Shown here piece after piece: positions 18,181-28,099 of a DNA stretch of 64,000 nt; the first letter of the stretch is position 1, and each line of letters begins with the position of its first letter. The notes under the pieces were generated by a model. It saw only the letters and a program-made list of their open reading frames with translations, had not been told where the DNA came from and ran no database searches. Origin of the DNA: an uncultured Paraglaciecola sp. (GTDB lineage: Bacteria > Pseudomonadota > Gammaproteobacteria > Enterobacterales > Alteromonadaceae); the NCBI RefSeq assembly GCF_937123705.1, contig NZ_CAKZKO010000038.1:180980-244979 (forward strand). The letters run 5' to 3'. Position numbers and translations under genes: made by a program.

Positions 18181-18450
18181 ATGAAGACTGAAATGCTAAG
18201 CACGCGCATTGATCATGATACTAAACTGGCTTTTACACATGTTTGTGACGAGGTTGGTTTAAGCCCGTCGCAGGCAATAAAATTATTTGCTAAAGCTGTG
18301 ATTAACTATGGTGGTATACCATTTGAGTTGCGCTCGAAAACTCCTAACCCTAAAACACTTGAGGCTATTCAAGAGCTAGAAAATGGAAATGGTAAAGTTG
18401 CTAACGATGTCAGCCAACTATTTCAAGAGTTGAGCGCCAATAAAATCTAA
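18181..18450 (+). CDS. RelB/DinJ family antitoxin
   Basis: This 89-residue antitoxin starts at ATG 18181; an upstream in-frame ATG at 18133 would add a hydrophobic stretch unlike the family, and AAGGCG sits upstream of 18181. The N-terminus (MLSTRIDHDTKLAFTHVCDEVGLSPSQAIKLFAKAVI) is the ribbon-helix-helix DNA-binding and dimerisation part typical of DinJ/RelB. The acidic C-terminus should wrap the toxin. It binds and neutralises the YafQ-like toxin encoded next and represses the shared operon. The stop codon directly abuts the toxin start (18450/18451), so translation is coupled. Confidence 0.88.
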   Translation: MKTEMLSTRIDHDTKLAFTHVCDEVGLSPSQAIKLFAKAVINYGGIPFELRSKTPNPKTLEAIQELENGNGKVANDVSQLFQELSANKI

Positions 18451-18723
18451 ATGTATAAATTAGAGTACTCGACTCAATTCAAGAAGGACTTTAAGAAAAT
18501 AATCAAGCTGGCAATACCTGATGTGATTGAAGTTGGTCACATTATTACGACTTTACAACAAGGTAAAACATTAACAGAAAAATACGTCGACCATGCGCTG
18601 ACTGGAAATTGGTCGAACTATCGCGATTGCCACGTCAAACCAGATCTAGTTTTAATTTATAAAATTGAAAACAAGACTCTCAAACTAGCTAGAATTGGCA
18701 CCCATAGTGAGTTATTTCGCTAG
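18451..18723 (+). CDS. YafQ-type RelE superfamily mRNA interferase toxin
   Basis: A 90-residue toxin with the RelE/ParE fold. It keeps the YafQ active-site set with unchanged spacing: H48, H61, D65, H85 and F89 (E. coli YafQ H50, H63, D67, H87, F91, each shifted by two), within YVDHALTGNW, YRDCHVKPDL and GTHSELF. The family cleaves mRNA on the ribosome in a codon-dependent way. All catalytic residues are present, so it should be active. It is paired with the DinJ-like antitoxin. A weak stem (AAGCAA 18742-18747, TTGCTT 18755-18760) follows the stop. recD lies convergent just downstream. Confidence 0.9.
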   Translation: MYKLEYSTQFKKDFKKIIKLAIPDVIEVGHIITTLQQGKTLTEKYVDHALTGNWSNYRDCHVKPDLVLIYKIENKTLKLARIGTHSELFR

Positions 18724-18808
18724 CACCAACGCTTCAATAAGAAGCAAAAAAAGATTGCTTATACTCTTAATCTTTTGACCGTCCCTTGCATCTATTTCGC
18801 CAATTATT

Positions 18809-20791
18809 TCACAGCAATAACCGCCCTGCCAAGCCACTGCCGCGTGCAACTTGTTGCGCCAAACTCAACTTCAATGCTTTAGCTTCTGCAAACAACATAA
18901 ACTGCTTTTTTGCCCTTGTTAGGCCGGTGTATATTAACTCGCGATTTAACCCTCGGCCTTGGTGGTTGGTGGTTATGGGTGGTAAACACAAATACACTGA
19001 TTCAAATTCTGAGCCTTGGCTTTTGTGAATGGTCATGGCGTATTGGGTGTCGTGGCTTGGTAGGCGACTTGGTAACAGCCCTCTGTATTCACCTTCTGGT
19101 GTGACAAACCAGACTTTGGTTAATGTTGAGTTATTGGGGTCGGCCATCACTATGCCTATATCGCCGTTAAATAACTTTAGTTGATGATCGTTTTTTGAAA
19201 GCATAATCGGCCTGCCGTGATAAAAATCTTTACTGTTATCAATCAGCCCTTGTCTATGCATTTCACTCTCAATCAATGCATTTAGCTGCAATACGCCCCA
19301 ACATCCACTCTTTTGGGCACATAACACTTGTTGTTGCTCAAGATAGTTAAAGGCTTGAGCTAAGTCACCTTGTTTTACCGCTTGGTGATAGTTTTGGTAA
19401 ATTGGCAGTAACTTTATGATCAAGGATGTCAGTATTTCGTTACTCACTCCTTGAGTTGAGGTTTGTGTGGGTTGATACCATGCAATATCTGAATATTGCT
19501 GGTTTTTAAACAAATTAGTACATGCTGGGTATTGCCCCATTTTAACTTGGGTGGCAAGTTGACCAATGCCACTATTCTCATCAAATCGATGACTTTTAAT
19601 TAAACGCACTAGATTGTCTTGAATAACACATTGAGATGATTGAGCTGGCTGTTGCGAGTGCAGTGTTGTTGGCGATCCGATAGCTAATAACTGCGCTAAA
19701 TGTTGCTGCATTTTATTGCTGTAATTATGCAATCCATTTTGTTGAAGTAACCAAGAGTCCAAATGCGTATATTGAGCGTCACTGACTGCGCAAATATCAG
19801 ATAACACACTGCCTGTTTCAACCGAAGCCAGTTGGTCTTGATCCCCTAATAAGATGACTTGCGCATGATCAGGCAAAGCCGCAAACAATTTTGCCATTAG
19901 CGGCAAGTCCACCATTGAGGCTTCGTCTAACACTAGTACGTCAAGATGTAATGGATGCTCAGCATCGGCTTTAAAATAGGGGCTTTGCGACTTGGCACCT
20001 AATAATCGATGAACGGTTTGGCACTGCTCTGGTAAGTGCGTTTGTAATTCAGTAGGTAAGGATTGTTTAGCCTTGTTGATGGACTCGGTTAACCTAGCCG
20101 CTGCTTTTCCGGTTGGGGCAACCAATTGTATATTAAGGGGTTTTCTCTTAGTTACCGCTAGCCCTTGGAGCAGCGCCAATAGCTTTGTCACTGTGGTGGT
20201 TTTACCAGTACCTGGCCCACCAGTGATAAAACACAAGGATTGACTGGCGGCAATACACACAGCTACTTTTTGCCAGTCTAAAGTTTCATTTTCGCTATTT
20301 TCAAAGAGTTTATTGAGTATGGATTGGGTTGATAAAACATCTAGTTCGCGATTTTTACCCGCTTTTTCTCTAATGATAGCGGCAAGTTGTTGTTCATATT
20401 GCCAATAACGGTGCAAATAGAGCTTTCCACTTTGAAGCACTAATGGCTTGGCGATAATCGCTGTTGTTTCATTCATTGTATTGGGCACAACTGCAATACA
20501 ATGGGCATTGCTTAGATAACTTTGCAGAATACCTAATTCAGGGAAAAAATAAGCTTCGGCAAAAGGTTGCCCTATTTTTTCTATATCTACACAGCTATGT
20601 TGTTCACCCGACTGGGCACTTACATAGGCGGCTAACATAGCAAAACAGTCTCTTTGTTGCAGCTCTAAGCTCAACTCTTCAGAATACACAAAGTCTGCAA
20701 AAGCCAAGTCAATTGCGCGAATTTTGGCCATTTGCTGCAGTTGTTGTAACGCATCATTTAAAGTGGGGGGATTTTTAAGTTGATTTAACAT
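18809..20791 (-). CDS. recD: RecBCD enzyme subunit RecD
   Basis: This is the 5'-to-3' helicase subunit of RecBCD (exonuclease V), 660 residues (E. coli 608). Seen: Walker A GGPGTGKTTTV about residues 190-200, a DEASM Walker B (VLVLDEASMVDLP), the GDQDQLASVETG motif, and the C-terminal superfamily 1 motif YAMTIHKSQGSEF followed by RELIYTGLTRAKK. The N-terminal region binds RecC. It is the last gene of a recC-recB-recD cluster with 7 bp to recB. It is convergent with the toxin gene. Role: end resection and homologous recombination repair, with exonuclease control. Confidence 0.93.
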   Translation of the reverse strand: MLNQLKNPPTLNDALQQLQQMAKIRAIDLAFADFVYSEELSLELQQRDCFAMLAAYVSAQSGEQHSCVDIEKIGQPFAEAYFFPELGILQSYLSNAHCIAVVPNTMNETTAIIAKPLVLQSGKLYLHRYWQYEQQLAAIIREKAGKNRELDVLSTQSILNKLFENSENETLDWQKVAVCIAASQSLCFITGGPGTGKTTTVTKLLALLQGLAVTKRKPLNIQLVAPTGKAAARLTESINKAKQSLPTELQTHLPEQCQTVHRLLGAKSQSPYFKADAEHPLHLDVLVLDEASMVDLPLMAKLFAALPDHAQVILLGDQDQLASVETGSVLSDICAVSDAQYTHLDSWLLQQNGLHNYSNKMQQHLAQLLAIGSPTTLHSQQPAQSSQCVIQDNLVRLIKSHRFDENSGIGQLATQVKMGQYPACTNLFKNQQYSDIAWYQPTQTSTQGVSNEILTSLIIKLLPIYQNYHQAVKQGDLAQAFNYLEQQQVLCAQKSGCWGVLQLNALIESEMHRQGLIDNSKDFYHGRPIMLSKNDHQLKLFNGDIGIVMADPNNSTLTKVWFVTPEGEYRGLLPSRLPSHDTQYAMTIHKSQGSEFESVYLCLPPITTNHQGRGLNRELIYTGLTRAKKQFMLFAEAKALKLSLAQQVARGSGLAGRLLL

Positions 20792-20798
20792 AGCCGCC

Positions 20799-23700
20799 CT
20801 ACCATAAATCCATTTGAGATTTTTGTTGGCTTTGTTGTGGCGATGTCGCTAGTTGCTCTCCTGAAAACAACCTATCTAGAGCTTCAATCATTGATTTTTC
20901 TGGCAACATAAAATACACCCCATTACCCGGTTGTGCTTGGGTCATGCCTCGTAAAAACAAATAGTAAGCACCGCCGATGTGAGTATCATAGTCATAATTA
21001 GGCAGCTTTAGTGACAGCCAACGGTGTAATGCCAACGTGTATAAAATCGCCTGTAGATGATAATCGTGATCTGACATGGCTTGCTGCATCGATGCAAAGC
21101 GGTAGTGCTCGTAACCGTTGCCTAAATGGTTTGATTTATAATCTGCCACATAAAACTTGCCGTCAAATTCAAACATTAAGTCGATAAAACCTTTGATCAT
21201 GCCGTTAAGTTGTTCAAACTGGTAATCTCGCTTATGTTGTTTAAAATATTGATTAATGATGTGATTAAAGTCTTTTACCTTTACGTGGTGCAAAGGCATG
21301 TGAAACTCCATCTCTACTTTAACGTGCTTGGCACTAAGTTCATTCAAACATAACTTTGCGTTTTCGCTTTCAGCAGCAAAAGGCGATAACAACACATCAC
21401 TTAACCAGCTCTTCACACAATCATGCCAATCGTCACTTATACCAAACCATGTGGATTGCTGGGTTATGGCATCTGGCAACTGCTGCGGCTGCTGCAAATC
21501 AGTATTTTCTAACACCCCATGTAAAAACGATCCGGCATTGGCTCCACGCTCAAAACTAAAAGGACTTTGTTGCACTGTACCTGTAATTGCTTGCTCAGGG
21601 AGCTGCGCTTCGAATTCAATATTTGTAAGGTGATCTAGCCCTTCATCCTGCCCTGGAGCTGGCATATCCAAATGGGCTTGCTGGCTACTAATGGCCGAAT
21701 AACTGGTTAAACGCCATTCACGATTGATAGGTGATTTCAGTTGTTTAGCTAAAAGTGTTTGTTGTTGTGGATCCACTTCAGGCGGACTGAGTTTGATTGC
21801 AGGTAAGGCTTCTGTGAAGCTTCGATACGACAGCTCACATTTTTCAGCAAGGGCTTGAATACGCTCTGCTATTTGTTGATCGGAGATTGAGTTTTGTAGA
21901 CTTAGTTCAGGGCTGTCTTGGGTTTCCATTAACAAACTACCTAGCCCTGATAATGTAAAACCTGAGGATTTTTTACTTTTGCCTAACGTGATATTCCATA
22001 CACCAATTGAGCAATAGTAAATGGCGCGAGTTACCGCAACGTATAATAATCGAATATCTTCAGCTAAACGCTCAAAGTCCGCTTTTTGTAGGTTGTGATC
22101 TGTGTCTAAAAAGTCTACTTCAAGTTGTTGTGAATCATTGTGATATAAAGCCTGCTGCGCGGAGCGGTAGCTGCTGGCGAAGGGAATAAATACCAATGGA
22201 AACTCTAAACCTTTGGAGGAATGTAGGGTAATAATTTGCACCAAATTAGCATCACTTTCTAAACGAATTTGTTGACTCTCGTTTTGGTGATCTGGCTCTA
22301 CTATACAGTTTTCAAACCAATGAATAAGCTGAGTTTCGCCAACCAATTGCAAACTTTGCTGTTGTAGTAACTCGCTTAAATGCCGTAAGTCAGTGATCCG
22401 TCTTAAACCATCGGCTAAATGTTTAATCAACTGTTGTTCCACATCAAAATAATCGAGCACTTGGTTTATGGCTTTAATGACGCCGTATTTTTGCCAAGTT
22501 TGATGCCAGTAAAAACGCTGCTCTAACACGTCTTGCCAGCGGGATTCATCAGTAAATAATGTGTCTAGTTGTTGGGCAGTAAAGGTAAACAATTCGCTCA
22601 TCAAGGCCGCTTTGAGTAACCTTTCATCAGTGGGGTGGCTTAGGGCTTTAAGCACTCGCAATAAATCAATAGCAACAGTTGTTGTAAATACGCTTTTTCT
22701 GGCTAAATAAACACTGGCTACGTTTACCTTTGCCAATGCATCTTTGATCAATTGGGCTTCTTTACGGTCGCGAACCAGCACACAAAAATCAGCCGCCGTT
22801 AGGGCACGGCCTTGAATTTGCGCTTGTTGATTTTGTGCTAACTGCAACCACTGAGAAATCTGATTAGCCGTGGCTTTCGCCAACTCAAGAGAGGCCACAT
22901 TGGCAGAAATTGGCTGCCCTTGAGCGCTGGTGAGATGATTAAAATCTAAGCTTTTAATCGTTTCGCCTTTGATGCTTAACCCCGCTAATTCGCGCCCTGC
23001 TTTAACTGGGTAAAACGGAATACTATTTTCAAACATAAAGCCTTTTTTACTGCTCGCAAATAGCTGATTAATGACATGGATCAAGCTAGGCGCAGAACGC
23101 CAGTTGGTTGCTAGGGTAAAATGCCTTTGACAAGCTACCCAGTCTTTAGCCTTGATATAAGTGAATATGTCCGCACCTCGAAAGGCGTAAATGGCTTGTT
23201 TAGGGTCGCCAATCATTATCCAACAAGCTGCGGGATCACTCTCATGGCTGTGTTTCGTCTTTGAATAAATCCCTTTAAAGACTTCAAACTGTATTGGATC
23301 GGTATCTTGAAATTCATCGATTAAAGCAGCTGGATAGTTTTGCTTAATGATTTTAGCTAAAGAGCTAGCACCATCTGCATTTGTACCTGCAGCTTGATGA
23401 CTTAACGCTTGCTGCAAAGCCACTAACAAATCATCGGGTGATAACAACTGCAACATTTGCTTTTGAGAGGCAAGATTGGCTGAGATTTCTTTAAGTCCAT
23501 GGGCACTAACAGCGAGGATCACATTATTTTGGCATTGAGTGAATAACTGATGAAGTTGCTCAAACTGCGAAAAGTCAAGATGCGACAAATCCTCACTGCC
23601 CTTTTTTGCTGCCTTTACTATTTGTTCTGGGGAGAACAACAGCCAACCTTTGGCATCAAAATCAATTTGTAATCCATCACTTTTACATAAGGCTTGCATG

Positions 23701-24503
23701 GCTTGGAGTGTTGGCAATTTTGCCAGCTTAGCGTTGCCTTTTAGATTCGCTTTACTCAGTTGTTGGCTAACTTCATTAGATACCCACCACTTTTTGACTT
23801 TATTAAGGTAAGCCACATAACTATCTACACTTTTAATGGCGTCTTCAATGGTTATGGTTTGTTTGGATGTTGCATGTTGATTTAGAAAACGCTTTATATC
23901 TTTAAGTAAAACCTCGGGGGCAGCCCACTGATCTAACAACATCTGTAAGCTGTGCAAAGGCAAGGTAACAACATGTTTACGCCAATAGTCTTCAGACGCT
24001 AGTTTAAGCCACTGGGACTCATCTAGAATGAAATTTTGTTCATACATAGCGCCACTTTCAAAAGCATGTTCGGTAAGCGCTTTGTGACAAAATCCATGGA
24101 TGGTATAAACCGCTGCTTCATCCATCTGCTTACTGGCCAGCGCCAGTCGTTGGCAATCTCGTTGAATATCATCACTTTGTGCAATGAGTTGCTGAATAAA
24201 TTGATCTTGACTAGTACCTGCAAAAAAATCTAAATAGGCTTGGCGTAAACGTTGCCTAATACGCTCTTTTAACTCGCCCGTGGCCGCATTAGTAAAAGTC
24301 ACCACTAATATTTGTTCAACATTTAATGGTGCACAACCATGGCCTAGCAGCAACCGAATATACAAGTTGACTATGGTGTAGGTTTTACCCGTACCGGCAC
24401 TGGCTTCAATCAAAGAGGCGCCCGACAATGGAAATGTAAAAGTATCTAAAGGTTGCATCGCACTATGAGGATTCGTTGCAGTTTCGTTTTGGGTCAAACT
24501 CAT
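20799..24503 (-). CDS. recB: RecBCD enzyme subunit RecB
   Basis: This 1234-residue protein has the 3'-to-5' helicase and the nuclease of RecBCD. Seen: Walker A EASAGTGKTYT near residues 33-43, the DEFQDTDPIQFEVF Walker B, GDPKQAIYAFRGAD, the helicase motif LHSSKGLEFPLVF, and LLYVAVTRA. In the C-terminal RecB-family nuclease, GFIDLMFEFDGKFYVADYKSNHL carries the metal-binding aspartates and the D-x-K triad. It is slightly longer than E. coli RecB (1180). Its start overlaps the recC stop by four bases (24500-24503), so translation is coupled. Confidence 0.94.
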   Translation of the reverse strand: MSLTQNETATNPHSAMQPLDTFTFPLSGASLIEASAGTGKTYTIVNLYIRLLLGHGCAPLNVEQILVVTFTNAATGELKERIRQRLRQAYLDFFAGTSQDQFIQQLIAQSDDIQRDCQRLALASKQMDEAAVYTIHGFCHKALTEHAFESGAMYEQNFILDESQWLKLASEDYWRKHVVTLPLHSLQMLLDQWAAPEVLLKDIKRFLNQHATSKQTITIEDAIKSVDSYVAYLNKVKKWWVSNEVSQQLSKANLKGNAKLAKLPTLQAMQALCKSDGLQIDFDAKGWLLFSPEQIVKAAKKGSEDLSHLDFSQFEQLHQLFTQCQNNVILAVSAHGLKEISANLASQKQMLQLLSPDDLLVALQQALSHQAAGTNADGASSLAKIIKQNYPAALIDEFQDTDPIQFEVFKGIYSKTKHSHESDPAACWIMIGDPKQAIYAFRGADIFTYIKAKDWVACQRHFTLATNWRSAPSLIHVINQLFASSKKGFMFENSIPFYPVKAGRELAGLSIKGETIKSLDFNHLTSAQGQPISANVASLELAKATANQISQWLQLAQNQQAQIQGRALTAADFCVLVRDRKEAQLIKDALAKVNVASVYLARKSVFTTTVAIDLLRVLKALSHPTDERLLKAALMSELFTFTAQQLDTLFTDESRWQDVLEQRFYWHQTWQKYGVIKAINQVLDYFDVEQQLIKHLADGLRRITDLRHLSELLQQQSLQLVGETQLIHWFENCIVEPDHQNESQQIRLESDANLVQIITLHSSKGLEFPLVFIPFASSYRSAQQALYHNDSQQLEVDFLDTDHNLQKADFERLAEDIRLLYVAVTRAIYYCSIGVWNITLGKSKKSSGFTLSGLGSLLMETQDSPELSLQNSISDQQIAERIQALAEKCELSYRSFTEALPAIKLSPPEVDPQQQTLLAKQLKSPINREWRLTSYSAISSQQAHLDMPAPGQDEGLDHLTNIEFEAQLPEQAITGTVQQSPFSFERGANAGSFLHGVLENTDLQQPQQLPDAITQQSTWFGISDDWHDCVKSWLSDVLLSPFAAESENAKLCLNELSAKHVKVEMEFHMPLHHVKVKDFNHIINQYFKQHKRDYQFEQLNGMIKGFIDLMFEFDGKFYVADYKSNHLGNGYEHYRFASMQQAMSDHDYHLQAILYTLALHRWLSLKLPNYDYDTHIGGAYYLFLRGMTQAQPGNGVYFMLPEKSMIEALDRLFSGEQLATSPQQSQQKSQMDLW

Positions 24504-27500
24504 GGTGCTTCACCTAGCTCTACTAAAGGCAAAAGTAATAACTCTGCTAGTTGCGAAAACTCAGTAAAGTGTTCGCTTAAATCTGGGCAAACTCTTTGAA
24601 TATGAGCCTCGCTACCTTCCCCAAGGGCAAAATCATTGCCAACAAAGCTATTTAAGGTTTTATTCTCATCAAAGCTAGAAGCCCACTGCCACGCGGCATC
24701 GGGGTAAAAGTGCAACAGCTCGTTGGTACCGCGTAACCAACTATCCTTCCATATTTGCAAGTTTTGTATGGCAATAGACGATTCGATGACATTTAACGAA
24801 TAAAGCTTATCCATGCTAACAAAATGAGCTTGATCCAACCCCGTTTTTGGAGGACAGGCACACAAAACCAGCCATTGTAGATACAGGGTTATGCGGTCTT
24901 TTGCTCTGAGTTTACCCGGTCGCCATAGCAGCAAATTTTGAGCATAAAGGTTATCTATGCGAGCAACGATTCGCATTTTGTTAATGGAAATGTCTACATC
25001 AACACTGTGCTTTTTATCCATAGATAAATGCAATTCTGCTAACTGTTTAACTAACTGATTACTGTTTTTCACTAGTGGTTCAAGCACAATTTCAGCGCTT
25101 TTACCTGTGGGTAATTTGCCTTCTGCTTTTAGTTTATTTAGCAATTCTGTTAAGTGGATTTCTCTATGGTTGAGTTCTTCAGGCTCGGCATCTAACCCTG
25201 AATGGGCAGCAAGAAAATGTTGGATCAATCTTTGGTTTAGCTGATATTTGTCTAGACCATTAAATGCAAATGGCTCTTCATCGGTATTTTGCTGCGCCAG
25301 TGGATAAAAACGGGTTTGCCAGCGCTGCATAAAAAACGCTTTGGCCGGATTGTGAAAAAATTCGATTAAGGTATCTAATTCAACTTGAGTGGTTTGCTCT
25401 TGAGAATGTGGTAATGGCTCTGAGCTAAAACTCAATTTCAAAGGCGGTTGCCTTAGTTGCTGAGCAATAGCTTGCTGCTTGTGATTAAAACTTAACAAAT
25501 CGCTACTAGTTGTGGTTTCAAAATACCCTTGGTCAAAAGGTTGCAACTTATGATTTGTTGTTAAATGTGCCAATATATTTTGCTCGGTTTCTGTCACATT
25601 AGATTGCCATTGCCCTTCCAAACAAAAGCCTTGTTGGCAATATTCGATTAATTCACTGAGTAAAATGGATGGAGCTAACGGGCTATTGTCCTTTTGGCTA
25701 AAACCAATGTAACTAAAATACAATTGCTCTCGGGCAGATAATAACGCTTCTAAAAACAGGTAGCGGTCGTCTAACCTTCGCGAGCGATCACCCCGCTTAA
25801 TCGGCGCAAGACGCATTAAGTCAAACCCCATTGGAACACTTTGACGTGGATAGTCGGTGTCGTTTATCCCCAATAAACACACCACTTTAAACGGAATACT
25901 GCGCATTGGCATCAAAGTGCAAAAATTCACATAGCCCGCTAAAAATCTTTGCCCTACCCCTTTTTCTTGAATATTTTGCTGTAGTTCACTAACAAACACA
26001 TCTTGATCAATAGCAGCTGTAAATTGGTGACTATGCAGTAACATTTTTTCGAGGGTTTCTCGCAATATTTGCAAGTCGGTTTGTTCGCTCTCATCGGCAT
26101 CGTACAATTCAGTGAGTAGCTCAAGGGCTTGGGTAACCTTTTGTGGAATATTCTGTGGCTGCTGGCAAAACGCCAACATTTTTATTAATAATCCTGTGAA
26201 TTGATAACACTTTCCTAAGGCTACGGCTTGCTGCCCTTCTATGTCTGCATATGCCGAAATGTGTTCTTGGCTGCCTTTAAATAAAGTTTCGCTCGACATG
26301 GCATAACCGGCTAACAATCGCTGTAACCCAAACACCCAAGTATTTTGCTTTTCACTCGGTAAGTCCCAACGCTGTTTGTCTTGTTCATTCCAGCCCCAGC
26401 GCACACCAGCATCGGTTAACCAGTGTTGAATTAATTCAAATTCTTGAGGATCGATAGCAAACTTTCGCAAAATTGCTGGAACTTCTAGCAAAGACAAGAC
26501 ACTTGATAACGTCAGGCGACTTTGATGCAACTTCATCGCTTCTAAGAAGCTACTCAATAACGGTGATACTTGGCCAACATTACGATCTGATATGGCGTAA
26601 GGGATAGCCAATTTACTTGCTACAGCGCCAAATACGCCATCAATAAAAGGGGCGTAACTGGCAACGTCTGGCATCATCACAATCACGTCACCTGGATGCC
26701 AATTGGGGTTGTCGTTAAAACGCTGTAAAAGTTGGTCGTGTAATACCTCAAGCTCTCGCACCTTTGAATGGCATGCATGAACTTGTATAGAATTATCTGT
26801 TGGCTTTATATCAACTTTAGGGAATTGTTTGCCATTGCTAAGCAGTTCACTGGCATCTAATGGCTGATTGGTTGCTCTAAACTGTAATTGGTTTATATCG
26901 GTTTGAATATGATGCAATAAACATTGTGGCCTAGACTCAATAAAACAGTCTTGTGGCTGAAACTCAAATCCCAACAACATATCTTGATAATCTCTGCCTA
27001 ATTTACCCCAAGAGGCCAACAATGGATTACCTACATCTAAAAATTCGACCCCACTGAGTTCATCTGCATTTAACGCCTTCAATTGCGCTTTGGCTTGGGT
27101 TTTTTCATCAACAATGTCGCCCCAATAGTGTTGACTGGGATTAAACCAAAAAATTAGAACATCCCGTGATTTTGACAAGGCGCTCAGCACTTCTAACTGC
27201 TGTAAAGGCATGGCGGAAATTCCAAACACCATAAGCGGCTTTCTAGCTTGTGAGTCGTTAGATGTATGTAAGGCTTCTAATAAGCTGTGATGCAAATTTG
27301 CCCGGTGAAAAGGTGATTCCTTTAAGTTTTTGCTAGCAGCAATTAAGGCGCGCCACAAAATGGGTTGCCACGGATGAGCATCAACAATATTCGTAGGATT
27401 AGTTTGCCTGTTAGTTTCTGTTGGCAAATCATTATGACCCGCCTCCCAATGTAAAATCCAGTCAGGGCGATACACCAAATATTGGTCATACACATCAGCG

Positions 27501-27913
27501 ATTTTAGTGGCTAATTGATATAATTTTAACGGTTTGGAGCCCAGTAAATATTGCTCAATAGGTTTAAATTCAGGCTCCAATAACTTCAAAGGTAAAATCG
27601 ACATCAACTTCCATGTCATATTGGCTTTAGTAAAGGCAGATTGGTCGGGCAAGTCTTGAATATGTTGTTGGTACAACTGCCAAATAAAACTAGAAGGTAA
27701 TGGAAAATCGATATTGGCAGTAATGCCAAGGGATCCTGCAATTTGGATTTTAAGCCACTGCGACATACCTGGGCTTTGCACTAATATTTGCTCTGGTTCA
27801 AATATTGAGGCGCCCTTCCCTAGCGGTGTGTTTTGCTTTGCGGTTTCTTGCAAACAACTGACTAAACTTTCAGCTAAGCATTCCATTTTGTTTGACTGAA
27901 CCAAATACAACAT
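24500..27913 (-). CDS. recC: RecBCD enzyme subunit RecC
   Basis: The Chi-recognition and scaffold subunit, 1137 residues (E. coli 1122). It is an inactive helicase-like protein. Seen: N-terminal LYLVQSNKMECLAESL, ILVQSPGMSQWLK, LYQLATKIADVYDQYLVYRPDW, VMMPDVASYAPFIDGVFG, and VCLLGINDTDYPRQ followed by GFDLM and RRLDDRYLFLEALLSA, all standard RecC landmarks. First gene of recC-recB-recD; a promoter should lie in 27914-28099, shared with the divergent xthA. A small palindrome (AGACT 27944-27948, AGTCT 27952-27956) occurs there. Confidence 0.94.
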   Translation of the reverse strand: MLYLVQSNKMECLAESLVSCLQETAKQNTPLGKGASIFEPEQILVQSPGMSQWLKIQIAGSLGITANIDFPLPSSFIWQLYQQHIQDLPDQSAFTKANMTWKLMSILPLKLLEPEFKPIEQYLLGSKPLKLYQLATKIADVYDQYLVYRPDWILHWEAGHNDLPTETNRQTNPTNIVDAHPWQPILWRALIAASKNLKESPFHRANLHHSLLEALHTSNDSQARKPLMVFGISAMPLQQLEVLSALSKSRDVLIFWFNPSQHYWGDIVDEKTQAKAQLKALNADELSGVEFLDVGNPLLASWGKLGRDYQDMLLGFEFQPQDCFIESRPQCLLHHIQTDINQLQFRATNQPLDASELLSNGKQFPKVDIKPTDNSIQVHACHSKVRELEVLHDQLLQRFNDNPNWHPGDVIVMMPDVASYAPFIDGVFGAVASKLAIPYAISDRNVGQVSPLLSSFLEAMKLHQSRLTLSSVLSLLEVPAILRKFAIDPQEFELIQHWLTDAGVRWGWNEQDKQRWDLPSEKQNTWVFGLQRLLAGYAMSSETLFKGSQEHISAYADIEGQQAVALGKCYQFTGLLIKMLAFCQQPQNIPQKVTQALELLTELYDADESEQTDLQILRETLEKMLLHSHQFTAAIDQDVFVSELQQNIQEKGVGQRFLAGYVNFCTLMPMRSIPFKVVCLLGINDTDYPRQSVPMGFDLMRLAPIKRGDRSRRLDDRYLFLEALLSAREQLYFSYIGFSQKDNSPLAPSILLSELIEYCQQGFCLEGQWQSNVTETEQNILAHLTTNHKLQPFDQGYFETTTSSDLLSFNHKQQAIAQQLRQPPLKLSFSSEPLPHSQEQTTQVELDTLIEFFHNPAKAFFMQRWQTRFYPLAQQNTDEEPFAFNGLDKYQLNQRLIQHFLAAHSGLDAEPEELNHREIHLTELLNKLKAEGKLPTGKSAEIVLEPLVKNSNQLVKQLAELHLSMDKKHSVDVDISINKMRIVARIDNLYAQNLLLWRPGKLRAKDRITLYLQWLVLCACPPKTGLDQAHFVSMDKLYSLNVIESSIAIQNLQIWKDSWLRGTNELLHFYPDAAWQWASSFDENKTLNSFVGNDFALGEGSEAHIQRVCPDLSEHFTEFSQLAELLLLPLVELGEAP

Positions 27914-28052
27914 TTGATGATTTTTTCTTAAAGCCTGTTATTAAGACTTTTAGTCTATCAAAGTCTCAGATTTTAAATCTATTTTTCTGTTTAAAACCCT
28001 GCAATCGGCAGTTCAGATAATCTCAAGTTATTGCTAAGATACCGACAATTCG

Positions 28053-28067
28053 TGGACTTTAAGTCCA
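28053..28067. promoter_or_regulatory. Short palindrome upstream of xthA
   Basis: TGGACTTTAAGTCCA is a perfect 7+1+7 palindrome, 32 bp before the xthA start and inside the recC/xthA divergent region. It could be an operator or a leader hairpin; there is no direct evidence for either. Confidence 0.3.
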
Positions 28068-28099
28068 ATACACCTCATTTTTACTTTTTGGAACACTTC

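Noticed and set aside
18809..27913. Novel defence island around recBCD and the toxin-antitoxin pair
   Set aside because: recC, recB and recD are intact housekeeping genes and the DinJ/YafQ pair is a common type II module; no reverse transcriptase, nuclease or NTPase effector of unknown type is nearby.
28031..28099. Upstream extension of xthA
   Set aside because: It includes a palindrome and residues not found in ExoIII; ATG 28100 gives the exact family length of 268 residues.
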